Shown here: positions 13,834 to 33,600 of the stretch, piece by piece
Layout of the letters: every line of letters begins with the position of its first letter
Position numbering within the stretch: position 1 is the stretch's first letter
Assembly (NCBI RefSeq): GCF_037975245.1
Contig: NC_092578.1
Coordinates: forward strand, 5,125,001-5,189,000
Reading direction: 5' to 3'
Source: Apostichopus japonicus
Taxonomy: Eukaryota > Echinodermata > Holothuroidea > Aspidochirotida > Stichopodidae
DNA: 64,000 nucleotides
Notes under the pieces: model-generated
Databases searched by the model: none
Seen by the model: only the letters and a program-made list of their open reading frames with translations
What the model was told of the DNA's origin: nothing
Position numbers and translations under genes: made by a program

Positions 13834-13905
13834 GCGTCCATGGCCTAGTTGGTTAGGGTGTCCGCGTACAAAGCGGGAGGCCCGGGTTCGAATCCCGATG
13901 GAGGC
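13834..13905 (+). tRNA. tRNA-like sequence or tRNA-derived SINE head, anticodon loop ACA
   Basis: 72 nt fold as a cloverleaf. The acceptor GCGTCCA pairs with TGGAGGC (one mismatch). The A box is TGGCCTAGTTGG. The anticodon stem is TCCGC/GCGGG with a 7-nt loop GTACAAA, which places ACA at the anticodon position. The T loop TTCGAAT lies in a perfect B box, GGTTCGAATCC. An ACA anticodon would read the Cys codon UGU with A at position 34, which is not standard for cysteine tRNA. Together with the (AT)n tract 20 nt downstream, this favours a tRNA-derived SINE or pseudogene over a working tRNA. Confidence 0.6.
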
Positions 13906-13922
13906 TGGAAGTTTTTTCATTA

Positions 13923-13924
<2 letters not shown>

Positions 13925-13967
<43 letters not shown>
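13925..13967. repeat. (AT)n microsatellite after tRNA-like unit
   Basis: Pure AT run starting about 20 nt after the tRNA-like fold. It could be the simple-repeat tail of a SINE. Confidence 0.95.
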
Positions 13968-13969
<2 letters not shown>

Positions 13970-15244
13970 TACATATTTTTATATATAGTCAAGGAATAAC
14001 GAGGCTTGAGGATCGCCATTGACCTTCTCTTTTATTTGTTATGCACTTGAAATTTTAGAGTACTTTTTACTTACGTACTTTGAAACTTTGAGAGGCAAAT
14101 TTCAGACCTACAATACGTTAATTCTATGCAAAGATATTTGAAGTTTTAATAATGCACTAAGTTTCAAATTTACAACAACATAAAACAAAAAACAGAAAAT
14201 GAAGCTGAATTATAACTTGATCTCTCTGGAGTTGTTTCAACTATATACTCAAGTTTTTTTCTCCTTTCTTTTCAGTCTGAAGTAGAAACTTATATTAAAT
14301 ATTGATATAAAGGTCATCGGCACCCTGTCAACGTATGCTGTAAAGTCATTCTCAGAACCTAACAAACATGTTTACTGTACCTTAAGCGCCCTTTTTTCTC
14401 ACTGAAATATTTAGTTATATATCCTGTTACAAATCCCACCCCTCCCCCACCCTCAATTTCTGGGCATGTTTTGATGACGTCATGGGCAGCACCAATACTA
14501 AGATGGCGTCTGAGTAATGCCCTTCTGTGTCCTCATATTTTTTTCATCTTCCAAAACCTTCCATTCTCTCTTCAGTGAAAGCACATTGATTTTCGTTTAC
14601 AGGTACAATATTTTATTTTTAATTAATTTTATACTGTCTGTGTGTATTTTTCCTTAGTATCGACTGGTCGCTTCATTTGTTATTCATATATTATTACCTC
14701 ACCTTATAAGGATTCGTGAAATTCTGTTCTCTCGTATCGATAATTTACGTGTCAGGGTATTTTCCCTCTTTTATTTTTCTTCTTCTACTTCTTGTTTCCC
14801 CTTTTATTCCTCGTCTAAGAAACATTAACGAGAAAAGTTCAAATTTTGCATTGATTTGAAATAACTATATATATAGCACACGAGATGAACATTTTGTTTC
14901 ATGCAAAATGTTTGTTCGTGTTCACAATTTCGGTGGTAATAAAATGAAGGTAAGGTTGATCAATTTTGTGCGTAATAACGTGTGTGAGTGCATGGGTGTG
15001 TGTCAGCGTTGGTAATGTATGCATTATTAAAACCCCTAGGCGATGATATATATAATGATCGCGTGGTTGCTCATTACCGTGCGTTAAATCAATCGTGATA
15101 TCACGGTGTGTCATAAACTACGTCATTGGTCAAAATATCAGCTAAATGATTTTCAGGGTGTATACTTTTATATTCATGACTAATGATTATGCATGCCACA
15201 TGAAAACAAGGTTGGTATATAAACCTGAACGTGTAAAGAGATGA
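13968..15244. other. Gene-free stretch
   Basis: No exon or RNA gene recognised. TGACGTCA at 14475. Confidence 0.6.
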
Positions 15245-15245
15245 G

Positions 15246-15739
15246 GGGCGTATGGAAAGACATTTTAACATTTCATCGGGAATTTTATATATCTGAAATT
15301 GTTTCTTATTTTAGATATCTAAAATTCTATTTCAAATATCTAAAATTCTATTTCAGATATCCAAAATTGAATTCGAGATAGGGCCTATCTTAAATTCTAT
15401 TCAGATATCCAAAATTGAATTCGAGATATCTAAAATTCTATTTCAGGTATCTGAAATTAAATTAAAGTTATCTGAAATTGAATTTCAGATATCTGAAATT
15501 GAATTTCAGATATATGAAATTCCATTTCAGATATATGAAATTCCATTTCAGATATATAGGCCTATCTCAAATTCTCTGGTTTTTCGAGATATCTGAAATT
15601 GATTTAAGATATCTGTAATTATTTGTAGATATCTTAAATAATTTGGAGATATCTGAAATTGAATTTGAGATATCTGAAATTATTTCGAGATATATCTAAA
15701 ATTCCTGATTAAAAGTTAAAAAACGGCTTTCCATAGGGC
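15246..15739. mobile_element. Fold-back element filled with AGATATCT repeats
   Basis: The outer arms are inverted copies. The left arm (15248-15290) reads CGTATGGAAAGAC, TTTTAAC, then GGAATTTTA. The reverse complement of the right arm (15697-15739) reads CCTATGGAAAGCC, TTTTTAAC, then GGAATTTTA. Between them are about 20 units of a ~21-bp self-complementary repeat of the type TTTCAGATATCTGAAA with AATTGAATT spacers. The whole ~490 bp is thus nested palindromes that could form long hairpins. There is no coding capacity. Exact boundaries are uncertain by a few bases. Confidence 0.8.
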
Positions 15740-15925
15740 CGTGCGGGCGAGCGAGGGACATGGTTCTTCGTTTTACTAATGTTACGGAGCAGCTAGAATA
15801 ACTGATACTTCATTTTCTCCTGCTCATCCAATATGCCCCCTCCCCCCCCCCCCCCCCAGACTCAAGGAATACACTCCTGATTGCAAAATTCACCCATATG
15901 ATGAGTAATGACCCCGTTGAACATC
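15740..15925. other. Spacer with 16-nt poly-C
   Basis: Short spacer holding a poly-C run at 15842-15857. No gene seen. Confidence 0.6.
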
Positions 15926-16010
15926 ATAAAGGATAATGTCGTTGGCATTAGAAGCCATGAAACATTTAGTGTCTGAGAGGTCGTGGGTTCGAGTCCCTGC
16001 ATGCTCCATT
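15926..16010 (+). other. tRNA-derived SINE-like fragment
   Basis: Contains a good Pol III B box (GGTTCGAGTCC, within GTGGGTTCGAGTCCC at about 15983) and a weak A-box-like TTGGCATTAGAAGCC about 45 nt upstream. The acceptor ends do not pair, so this is not a functional tRNA. The downstream part (TGTCATCCCGACGCGAAATG) may be SINE body, but I do not recognise the family. Confidence 0.45.
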
Positions 16011-18400
16011 AAGACTGTTGTGTCATCCCGACGCGAAATGCACGGGGGGTTCCCGATCTGGAAATATCTTCCAAAATGGTAAACAATACAGAACAAAATG
16101 CAAAATGAGTTAAACTGTTAACTAGATAACCAAACGATACTTAAGTTATTAGGATCTCTTTAACTTTCTCTCATTCATGTACCGTATATCACTGCACATC
16201 GTGGTTATATATAGTGTCGTAAAAGTAATTGCCTCAATACGTTAAAATGACGTCACAGCAGGCCATGAACAAAAACATTGCCACAAATTATGATGACCAT
16301 GCAAATATATTTAGCCTATAGATTTGGGGAAAACTGCCAAGGAAATTTTTAATGGTGTATTGTAAGGTTTATTTAAAAAAAAAAAACACGCCATTTTGTG
16401 ACACTGTACAAGAAACGTATTGTTCTTTCTGCATGCGGAGTCACTGTGTATAATAATAAACTTAATTAAATACAAGTCGACATAACTACATCTTAATTAC
16501 CTAGTCACATCTTTTCCCGTGAAGTTAGACTCATTAGCCAGTTATAACTAATGTAGGCGAATCAATAAAGGGTATAATAGGCCTATGCCGTATTATTGCC
16601 ACTATATACGCACTGTCAAATAGTGTGTAGGCAGGCTACTATACTACCGGCTGCATGCGCCTGACACTTTGCCTGCGTTGAAATACCAATCCGAGCAGTC
16701 AGGCCGACGGGAGGAAAGTATATAGCACTCGTTACGCAGAGACGGTTTGCATATATAGTAAACCCGAGATTCAATTATAGGTTTAAACATCCATCAGACA
16801 TTTTAATTAATAGACCACGCATACAAGCTTTGATCCCAAACTACTGACAAATGAGTCACGAGTTTGTAACTTTACGACCACGACAAGACTTGCATCGCCG
16901 TAAGATGTATATATACCTTTGGGGTTTAAAAAAAACCTGATGAGAAATCAAGTACGGGAACCAATAAAGTGTATGCAAATACTATAAGTTGGAAGTTCAT
17001 TAAGACACGCCATGTCGGGGTTGTCCACCACGATAGAAATACATTTATAAAGATCCATTATCTTTGAAACTGACTCATGAGAATTTAATGAAGCTGCTCT
17101 CAAATTCACTATAGAGAGTTGATATGACTAGCTTTGTAACTTGCAACCGACATAGCCGAAAGACTGATGAGTCATTCCTGGAAGTGGTTATGAAACAACT
17201 CCCTGGTCATATACTTAGATAAGGCCTACTGGTGGAATCAACTCTATATGCAGACCGTTATAATGACTGACATGTGGAGTTTGACTACTTGACATGCAGT
17301 GGGGTGTGTTTCGCGAAATTTGCTTGAAAAAAAGGGGGGGGGGGGATTGGCAAGCCTCTCTTATGTGAAGAGTCACGTGCCGACGGTTGACAACGTATTA
17401 TACTATTATACCGGTGTTCGCGTGCCACGTTTATTGTTCGTATAGATAAAGGCTTTATCCACACCCACTGGAGTCACGCGTCACGCGACCGTATGGGGCT
17501 ATACACATATGGGTCATATGTATAGGTGATGCTAACAGCGCTAAGGTAACAATGCAACACGCAAAAGTAGCTATAGGATATCACCAAGCGTTTCCCTCAT
17601 TTCTCACCACCAGCGGAATAATAACACAATATAAAGTCTAAGTTAAGAGCAGTAACTTGTTGATACGAAAATCGTTGTCCCTGGCAGGCATAGTGGTGAA
17701 GCGAAGTTTATGGAAAAATGATCCCAATTTTGACTAAAGTTGTCAAATCTATCACTCGTTTAAGCCTAATTGTCTGTTTTTTTTTGGGGGGGGGGGTATA
17801 TGAAAGGGAGAGGTTGACATGGTATGGGGATGGGGATGGAGGGGGTGGGTAGGTCGTCATAATCCTACCTCTACAGATAGGCATACATGTTTCTTTTAAC
17901 TGTTAAAGGCGAGTGACTCATAAAGTGATCTACTTAACAACAGGGGATACATCAAGAAATGAAACTGTAACCGAATGCGCCGGCGCTGCCCTGGGTAGCC
18001 CAGCTAGATATATGCATTTGAATAATAAGAATGATGACGGGTTCATTTTTTTGTCATATTATTATGATTCCGAATAACACATTAACCTTTAAACAGCAAC
18101 TAAAATTTCTGGATAAGTCTTCATGGCTGAGCTAACAAAATGTCAAGCGTTACATAGGCCTAAAGCAATAATAATATAATGTCGATGTTATCCTATAGAA
18201 ACGTTTTGAAGTGAAGCGATGTATATATGGGGACTTCCCCTTTGAACGAATGAACGAAATATACGTAAGTAACGTTAACAAGACAAGAAGGAACCAAGAG
18301 AACGAAAGACAGGACCGCGGCATTGGGGTTTAGCTGAATGTACTGGCAACCTCGACAGTACATTAAGTGCATACACATCAATGCAATCGTCGTCATTCCA
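16011..18400. other. Gene-free stretch
   Basis: No recognisable exon in about 2.4 kb. TGACGTCA at 16248, TAGGCCTA at 16578 and 18155, and G-runs near 17334 and 17785. Confidence 0.6.
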
Positions 18401-20035
<1,635 letters not shown>

Positions 20036-20507
20036 ACGCAGACTTTGTAACGTTCTGTGCAAACTACAAGCATATATTATATAAGGGAAATATAAGGTGT
20101 GAACGCAGACTTTGTAACGCTCTGTGCAAACTACTATAGCATATTTATATAAGGGAAATATAAGGTGTGAACGCAGGCTTTGTAATGTTCTGTGCAAACA
20201 ACTATAGCATATAATATATAAGGGAAATATAAGGTGTGAACGCAGGCTTTGTAACGTTCTGTGCAAACTACTATAGCATATAATATATAAGGGAAATATA
20301 AGGTGTGAACGCAGACTTTGTAATGTTCTGTGCAAACTACTATAGCATATAATATATAAAGGAAATATAAGGTGTGAACGCAGACTTTGTAATGTTCTGT
20401 GCAAACTACTATAGCATATAATATATAAAGGAAATATAAGGCGTGAACGCAGGCTTTGTAACGTTCTGTGCAAACTACTATAGCATATAATATATAAGGG
20501 AAATATC
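20036..20507. repeat. 69-bp minisatellite, 7 copies
   Basis: Unit starts ACGCAGACTTTGTAACGTTC and includes TGTGCAAACTACTATAGC and AAGGGAAATATAAGGTGTGA. Unit starts at 20036, 20103, 20171, 20240, 20309, 20378 and 20447 show an almost fixed 69-bp period. Since 69 is divisible by three, a 195-codon minus-strand frame stays open across it as a 23-residue repeat. I see no protein family there and treat it as repeat-driven. Confidence 0.95.
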
Positions 20508-20592
20508 CTTTTTTTAAGGAAAAGTCGCCCAGGACAGAACCTGGGCACGAAAACCAAACTACCGAACGACTGATCCGCTCTCAACAGGGCAC
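20508..20592 (-). other. tRNA-derived SINE-like 3' fragment
   Basis: On the minus strand this reads AGCGGATCAGTCG, then GTTTGGTTTTCGTGCCCAGG, a B-box-like GGTTCTGTCC, CTGGGCGAC and an A-rich end CCTTAAAAAAAGG. The core TTTGGTTTTCGTGCCC recurs on the minus strand at about 30250-30270, so a dispersed family is likely. The A-rich end abuts the 69-bp minisatellite. Confidence 0.45.
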
Positions 20593-21877
<1,285 letters not shown>

Positions 21878-23082
21878 GCAGCCACCAGCATAATCATCCA
21901 ATTGCAACATTTCAGTAATTAAATTTTTACCTTCTCAAAACTGCAAATTTACTTACTGGGGTATGTTACGGAGTTGTGTATACCATGTGTAATTTACACC
22001 CTACATATATATATTGCCTACATATTTTAGCACATTCAATGGTCTCATTAGACGCTGGTAGGCTACAATTACCCTTGCCATCACGAAGGGAAAGTTCCCC
22101 ATCACATGGACATTCGAGAGGACCGGGAGGGGGCGGGGTGCGTGGGTGCAGAAAATTCGACGGCCAGCTGGTTAGGTCAGTGGCTCTGATTTGAAATGGC
22201 AATCTCAATGGATCCTCTGTGCATTCCGTACAACATATGCCAGTATTTTTTTGTCAACATAAAGGCACTTTTTAAATAGCCTTCATTGTGTATTCATACT
22301 TTGTCAACAACAGACCAGTCTTTTATAAAGTACCAAACGGACACTTTTCAATTAATAAAGATAACAACATCAACGGAAAATGGATACTACTTGTTATTAC
22401 CAAAAATGTGGCACTTCTTATTATGAAAGGGGTTAAATTTGATGCTTTCACAAATCTGATGAATCTAATGTAGATTACCCTCCCAACCCCCCCCCCCCAC
22501 CTCCATCGCATGTTTGTCTACACTACGTGACGAGGTTTCTCTAAACATGGCGCAATAAGCCGACAGTAACTTATACCATCTTGAAAATCGATCAATTTTG
22601 TAAGTAATTGCAGTTCATTTGGTGCACATGCGGAGATCTGAGGCATACAGGGTTAAATACGTGTCAATGTGCCTATAACGGTATATATATATAGGCTGAT
22701 AATGGTGCCATAATGTGCAGTTAACTTTTGAAAAGTAACCGTTGGCTCCTAAGATGAACGTCGAACACCTGTTTTGATACTAACAATATTTTTCATTTAG
22801 CGGCCAATTATTAGACCAATTTTCACGATAGCGGCCAATTATTAGACCAACTTTACGATAGCGGTATAATACGTTATAGATGAGATAAACACCTACTGAC
22901 ATACATATGCACTCTCACAGTCATTTATTCCTGATTCGTGAGACAGTTGACTGAATGTATAAGAAAAGGAACCAACTTGACGTTCGCGATTTCCTGGACA
23001 TGCTCGCTGGAGCATTTGCCGCGTGTGCTTAGTCGATTTAACACTCGAACAAAATTCAATTATAAAATCAAACGCAAATCAT
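21878..23082. other. Gene-free stretch
   Basis: No gene recognised. A cysteine-containing 80-codon minus frame at 21966-22208 resembles nothing I know. A 32-bp unit starting GCGGCCAATTATTAGACCAA is repeated twice at about 22799-22864. Confidence 0.55.
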
Positions 23083-23500
<418 letters not shown>

Positions 23501-24189
23501 CAGGCGCGTATCCAGGATTTTCAAACCCGGGGGGCGCGAATTACTATCTAAGCGGAGCGCCACCATCGGTTGGCGCGCAGCGTACAAGAAAATTTCTTGT
23601 TTTGAAACCCCCCAGATCACCGGAAACGGCACATCTCGGGCTTGACATGACCAACCAGATGTACACTTTTTGCCTGAGAACCAAGTATTTCCTAATAGTA
23701 TTTTTTTCCATCCATTACCTTTTTGAAGATTGTCAACCAGGCACACATCATGTTCGACCTGATCGCATCTCCTGTGGGTCTTTGCTTTTGTAGGTGATTC
23801 TACGTCGCGGCCCACAATACCCGTCAGCCCCACTTTTCAAGGTTTTAAGCCCCATATTTGTTCAGAATTTGAAAATTCACATTTCTCGTGAATAAACTCA
23901 CTTGAAAACATACCCATAATGTTGTACAAACTTTCATCTATGGATAACCAATATAGAAAAAACTTCCTTCAACCCCTAACAGACCGGTCAAAATTGCACG
24001 AGCAGAGGGAAGTGTGATGTAGAATGTTGGTCAGAAATTTTCGAAAATTCAGACACAGTTAATATATTGGTGTAGAAATATTAAAACCTGTTATAACGGC
24101 TATTATAAAACTTGGTTGAAGGAAATGAAAAAATAGCAGATATTTCCTTCAACCGAACACTACACACATAGGCGTAGGAGGCGCGGCGG

Positions 24190-24567
24190 CAGTGGCGGAG
24201 CTAGGGGTATTGGTCAGGAGTGGCGAGAATGGTCTGAAGGGGCGCTTTCGACACTATCTAAGCGGAGCGCCACCACTAGTTGGCGCGTAGCGTACAGAAA
24301 TTTTTTGAGTAAAGATACGATCCCTAGATCGCCGGAAATGACCCTTTCCGGGCCTGGCTAATTCGCAGATAAACGAAGAATAAGGTGTCATCGCGAAATT
24401 ACACCAACAAAATGTGACAAATGTCAATAAGTAGATGAGAGCGCAATACAAAAGTCAATAATCACGAATAAGTAAAAAGTGGTAAAGAGCTGAAAAAGGC
24501 GCTAGCAGTCCATTTGAGTCCGTCAGGGGGGCATCCGCCCCCTGACCATATGGACGCTCCGCCACTG
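24190..24567. mobile_element. Nested MITE, CAGTGGCGGAGC ends
   Basis: Perfect 12-bp inverted ends, CAGTGGCGGAGC and GCTCCGCCACTG, bound 378 bp. The interior carries CTATCTAAGCGGAGCGCCACC, GTTGGCGCGTAGCGTACA and TAGATCGCCGGAAATGACC, nearly the same interior as the neighbouring elements although the termini differ. A GGGGGGCATCCGCCCCCTGA hairpin precedes the right end. No coding capacity. Superfamily not assigned. Confidence 0.8.
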
Positions 24568-24922
24568 CGCGTCGGGGGTGCAGGCCCTAATTCGCCATTA
24601 CTAATGTAAAAGAGAGTTTTGACATAATTGGACCTCCATGCTTTTTATACATCTACATGAGACATGTCGTTGTTTACATTAGCATCCCGCGGTATACTGC
24701 GCAATTTGAACGGACCGTACGGTACATGATGGCATGCGATGTAATAACCGATGCTTGCTTATATGATATTGACATGAACACGTTGAACGCGCGCTTCGCG
24801 CGCGAAAATTTTTGGCTATTTTTTCAGGCAAGTCGGAGAGTTTTGAGGCTTTTCATCCTGGAACGCCATTTTCATGCTCACTGATATGATGTGATATCTG
24901 CTGTTTGCGTTACAAATTCGAA

Positions 24923-25172
24923 CAGGCGCGTAGCGAGGAATTTGCCAAGGGAGGGGCGAAGCCTGTAGGCAAATTATCTAAGCGTAGCGCCCCCATAGGT
25001 TGGCGCGAAGCGTACAGGCAAATTTTGGCCGAAAATGTCTCCCAGATCGCTGGAAATGACACTTCCCAGGCCTTGTAAGTTGCCTTTAAGCACTTTCTAT
25101 TTTGAAATTACTTAGCGATTTCATTTAAAAATATGCTGAATTGGGGGGGGGGGCGGGCGGTCGCCCCCATCC
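24923..25172. mobile_element. Right-truncated MITE of the 6.3-kb type
   Basis: Begins CAGGCGCGTAGCGAGGAATT and follows the 6295-6589 element closely: TTTGCCAA-GGAGGGGCGAA, GTAGGCAAA, GCGCGAAGCGTACA, CCGAAAATG and GGCCTTGTAAGTTGC. It reaches the G-run and GGTCGCCCCCATC, where the match ends. The expected GCTACGCGCCTG terminus is missing, so the copy is truncated or interrupted. Confidence 0.8.
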
Positions 25173-25458
25173 CAAAATGCGTCATGTTCCCCGACGACAC
25201 GGTCGAGTTCGAGACCAGCCACAGTTGGTTTCATAGCACAATCCTACACACGCGTTATGATAGACCATATATAGTATATATATATAGATTATTAGTGAGA
25301 GAGGAAAATGGAAACTTCAAAAAATGGAGTTGTCGGTGTAAGGGGTAGGGTGAGTCACACTTTTACGAAATCATTGATCCGTCACTGGCTACCCTTCAGC
25401 GCTGTAATGATGTCACTGTTCTTCTTTCTCTTCCCGGTGTCTTCGCGTTTTGCTTTTA

Positions 25459-25576
25459 CTCCCTCTTTTTCTCCTTTTTCTCTCTTTTTTTTCCCTTTCC
25501 CTTCCTTCCTCTCCTCCTCCTCTTTTTTCCCCTCTTTTTTCCTTTTTTCTTCTCTTTTTTCCCTTCTCTTTTTCTT
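25459..25576 (+). repeat. 118-nt uninterrupted polypyrimidine tract
   Basis: Every base from 25459 to 25576 is C or T on the plus strand, in mixed CCT/CTTTT runs. Such a tract is a candidate for intramolecular triplex formation. It lies inside the right end of the composite element, just before CCCGGGGGGCGCGCGCCCCC. Confidence 0.95.
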
Positions 25577-25623
25577 ACCCGGGGGGCGCGCGCCCCCAAC
25601 GCCCCCCCCTGGATACGCACCTG

Positions 25624-25659
<36 letters not shown>
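25624..25659. repeat. (TA)n microsatellite right of the composite element
   Basis: TA repeat with one GTA interruption, starting at the last base of the element's right terminus. It mirrors the (TA)n on the left side. Confidence 0.93.
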
Positions 25660-25915
25660 GGCTACATATAAATATATCTATATATATTTTTTTTTATGTC
25701 GTAATATTATAAACCTCTATTTGCAAATTTGTTCGCCTGACGTGTACTCCGGAAACAAGTGAATGTTGTTGATTTGTAATTTATGCAGGTAGTATTCACT
25801 GACGAATACTTCCCCCCCCCCCCCTTGCGTTCGCCTGTATACAGTAAGTATCGCAAAGAGCGCTGATACTGGTATAGTTTATTACACGTTATCCAAGCCA
25901 TATTACTTTCCAGGT
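25660..25915. other. Spacer
   Basis: No gene seen. Poly-C run at about 25812-25824. Confidence 0.6.
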
Positions 25916-30570
<4,655 letters not shown>

Positions 30571-30637
30571 CATCACAAACAAACACACAGAATAAGTAAA
30601 AGAAGGGCGAAATTTAAATGTTATTTTCTTGTTTATT
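30571..30637 (-). terminator. Candidate poly(A) signal for CDK5R1
   Basis: On the minus strand an AATAAA hexamer (30632-30637) is followed about 40-60 nt downstream by the GU-rich CTGTGTGTTTGTTTGTGATG (about 30571-30590). This is the usual layout of a metazoan cleavage and polyadenylation site. If used by CDK5R1 the 3' UTR would be about 5.6 kb. Nearer AATAAA copies exist (for example the reverse of TTTATT at 35757), so the assignment is tentative. Confidence 0.3.
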
Positions 30638-33600
30638 TTTCATCACTTTGCTGACAAAGCAAAGCCTTCACTTGCACTAAGACGTTTGCACATAGAATAG
30701 GTTTAAATTGTGTTTTACATACATCTCTATTATCCAATATTCACACACTTTTATAGCAAAAATATTTTGTACATAATTAAACAGAAGTGCGTCCGACTTT
30801 TAATAAGATTTATACACAAACATCCGATATGTTACAAGCACATATACACATTTAATTAAACAAACTGCCACATTATCATGTACAAAAGCTTGCATATAGA
30901 AATAAATGAATCAACTGAATGATATCCCACCTCCCCCCACCCCCTCCAACCAATAATATCAATATGAAAACATAAACAACAATATTTTTAAACTCTTCGA
31001 TTGAAATATTATCCGTGTATTATATTACGTAAACTCCATATGATTATAGTTATACTATATTCATTAAAGTGAAGGGAAAAAAAACCCTAACATGGTGTTC
31101 GCCCAGTTAAATATATAGTGAAGTAAATTCGGTGACGGATTTTATATAACTTTCCCTGTCTTTGGCGAAAGTGTTAAAAAATATAATAAATAATAATAAT
31201 AATGATAACAAAAAACTACAAAAAAAAAGGAAAGACATTTTCTTCCATTATAAACCAGCTTTCAGTCGATGCCAGATAAACTCAACAAGTAATTTTTTGT
31301 TAATGTTACAAAAAATGATTAATTTTCACTTTTGAGAGGTAATTGGTGGTAAGTGTTTACGTTTTATCCTACTTTATAGTCTTTCAAATTTTAAAGTCAT
31401 TTAAATAACAAACCACGAGTTCACCTCAAAAGTTGATTGGCATGAGAAAAAAAAATTGCAAACCTACTAGTCACACAATTAAGATCTAGGGATCCCAGAT
31501 CAGAACAATCAAACACGAACAGTCATCATAAAGTACACGCCCACAACATATATCATATGATCGTTAATGAGTGAACGGTGTGACGAATAATGATCATCAA
31601 TGATAATAAGCCACAGCTCCTTTTTCACTCAGTCGGCGGTCTATGAACTGGTATAGATTTTTTTTATGTGGATTCTGCCCGGACGACTTTCCTCCCGCCA
31701 CCCCCCCCCCCCACTCCCCCTTTTCGTTCAGACTTCAAGTCTTTCTCTACAGTATAACTGTAACAAAGCTATATGTACGATAAATTGTCTTTATTGATTG
31801 TGTATTAATACACACACTTAACCCCTTGGTTCAGTAATGTAATGATATACCAGTACTATACCCAACATTATAATCGATACTTTTCTGTTAGAACATATGT
31901 CAAGTGCCGGTATAGCATTGTAGCCTAACACAGTGAGAACATGGCAAGATTTTTCAATAGCGGCGACTTTACAGAGAAGACCAATGGATAACAGTTGACA
32001 AACGTGACTACGGTAGGTTTATACCAATTTGCAAATTACGTGATATTGAACCTCCTCCTTGGCTTCTCGACAAGGTTTATAACAGATTTAATAAAGTAAT
32101 GATATGAATGTCAAGGTACTTATCGACGACATTAGCAACACACTTTTACACCCACGCTGATGTTTATCTTGACACAAGGAAGTAACAAAGTATAACAGAC
32201 TTTTTCCTTTTGCACCCTTGATGAAAAATATCCATAAGTATATTATTATCCTATCCATATTCAACTTTTCATTTCACTTTCATTCCGATTTAGAAAAAGG
32301 TTTTCTAGCACCACACGTTTTCCCACACGGACAACTTCCTTGTTACAGACTGCATACTTTGACATAGGAAGAATAAATAAAAAAGGGGCTTGCTAATCTA
32401 ATCATTAACATTAACAGATGTTCTTAGAAGGATAGTCTTTACTTCTGGAAAATGACAAATTGCTTACAATTCGACAGCCATGTGGCGTTTCAAACCACGC
32501 ATTCGGACCGTCATTCTTTCAGACTCAGCTGTACAGCACATGTGCATGTACTGTATGCTTTTCTTTAAACCATACAAAAGAAACAACCAATAGGCCTATA
32601 TTCGTATTCACACCTATACTTGACTTGCAGTATATGTATATATACCGTCGAGTCCTTTGTGGCAAATACATCCACACGTGCGACGATTCCTGCGTAAAAA
32701 TAACTGACATGACTGCATGCACCTTAATGATGAGCAGCTGTTCCTATAAGTATTTATGTATATTGTCTACACCCTAATACAATGACGAGAAACTATTTCT
32801 TATCGTTAAAGAGACAGACCCTTGCAGATGTTACTCAACACCACAGTAAAATCAAAAGAAGTTAAAAAAGAAGAAGTTAGGGAAAATTGCACATAACATG
32901 TAACATTTTGGTAAGCTTATAAATAAGAAAAAAACAATAATGTTAGCAAAAAAAAAGTGTTTCTTTCCAGTCTTTAGTTCAAATAATCTGTCTAGATTAT
33001 TCATACGACATTAAGATGGACGGTGATGTATTAAAGCTTGATGCCCTAATTTGGTGACCATATCACAGATGTTACCATTTCAGTTGCATTCAAGAAACAT
33101 GAGGCATTTATATTGCGAGCGACATCTGTAAAGCCAGTCTTTGATACTTTCACATCACTATCCTAAAACTCCACATAACTTTTGCGATGGCATTTGAGAA
33201 TTTCACACAGCCGCCATATGAAATATACGCTTTAAATTTCTCTCTTATTTCTTACTCGGGAAATTTGTTGGCTCTTCCAAGTAGCAGACATGGACAAATT
33301 TTCACACCCCCCCCCCCTTTTTAAACCTATGACAAACAAAATGGCATAACCTTTATATCATTAAGGTGATGATGATGATGATGATTATTGTTATTATTCA
33401 GCTTGACACGCAAGGGAAATTTTGTGAATAAAAAACTTATTCCCAACGCACGCCGAACTAGTACTTTCGTTAAAAGCTTTCGAAACAAGGAATGATTTCA
33501 GACGGAGCAAATACGAGATGCAATTTCGTTAATGAAAGCCGGAGATTGCCATGGCAACAATCGATGAAGATTTTTGCTAGGAGCTGACGACGGTTAAAGT

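Larger units (their letters stand above)
23501..25623. mobile_element. Composite inverted-repeat element inserted in (TA)n
   Basis: The left terminus is CAGGCGCGTATCCAGG and the right terminus is CCTGGATACGCACCTG. These are 16-bp inverted ends with one mismatch, 2,123 bp apart, and both abut TA microsatellite directly. Just inside the left end is the TATCTAAGCGGAGCGCCACC / GTTGGCGCG / AGCGTACA block shared with the elements at 6.3, 24.2 and 24.9 kb. Two relatives lie inside (24190-24567 and 24923-25172). No transposase-like frame is visible. The two ends could instead come from different insertions. Confidence 0.6.

Noticed and set aside
21966-22208. Cysteine-containing 80-codon minus frame as a possible exon
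   Set aside because: No family recognised, proline run comes from a GGGGCGGGG stretch, and no convincing splice sites at its edges.
23501-25623. Autonomous DNA transposon
   Set aside because: No transposase-like frame lies between the inverted ends; the interior is relatives of the same non-autonomous family and low-complexity sequence.
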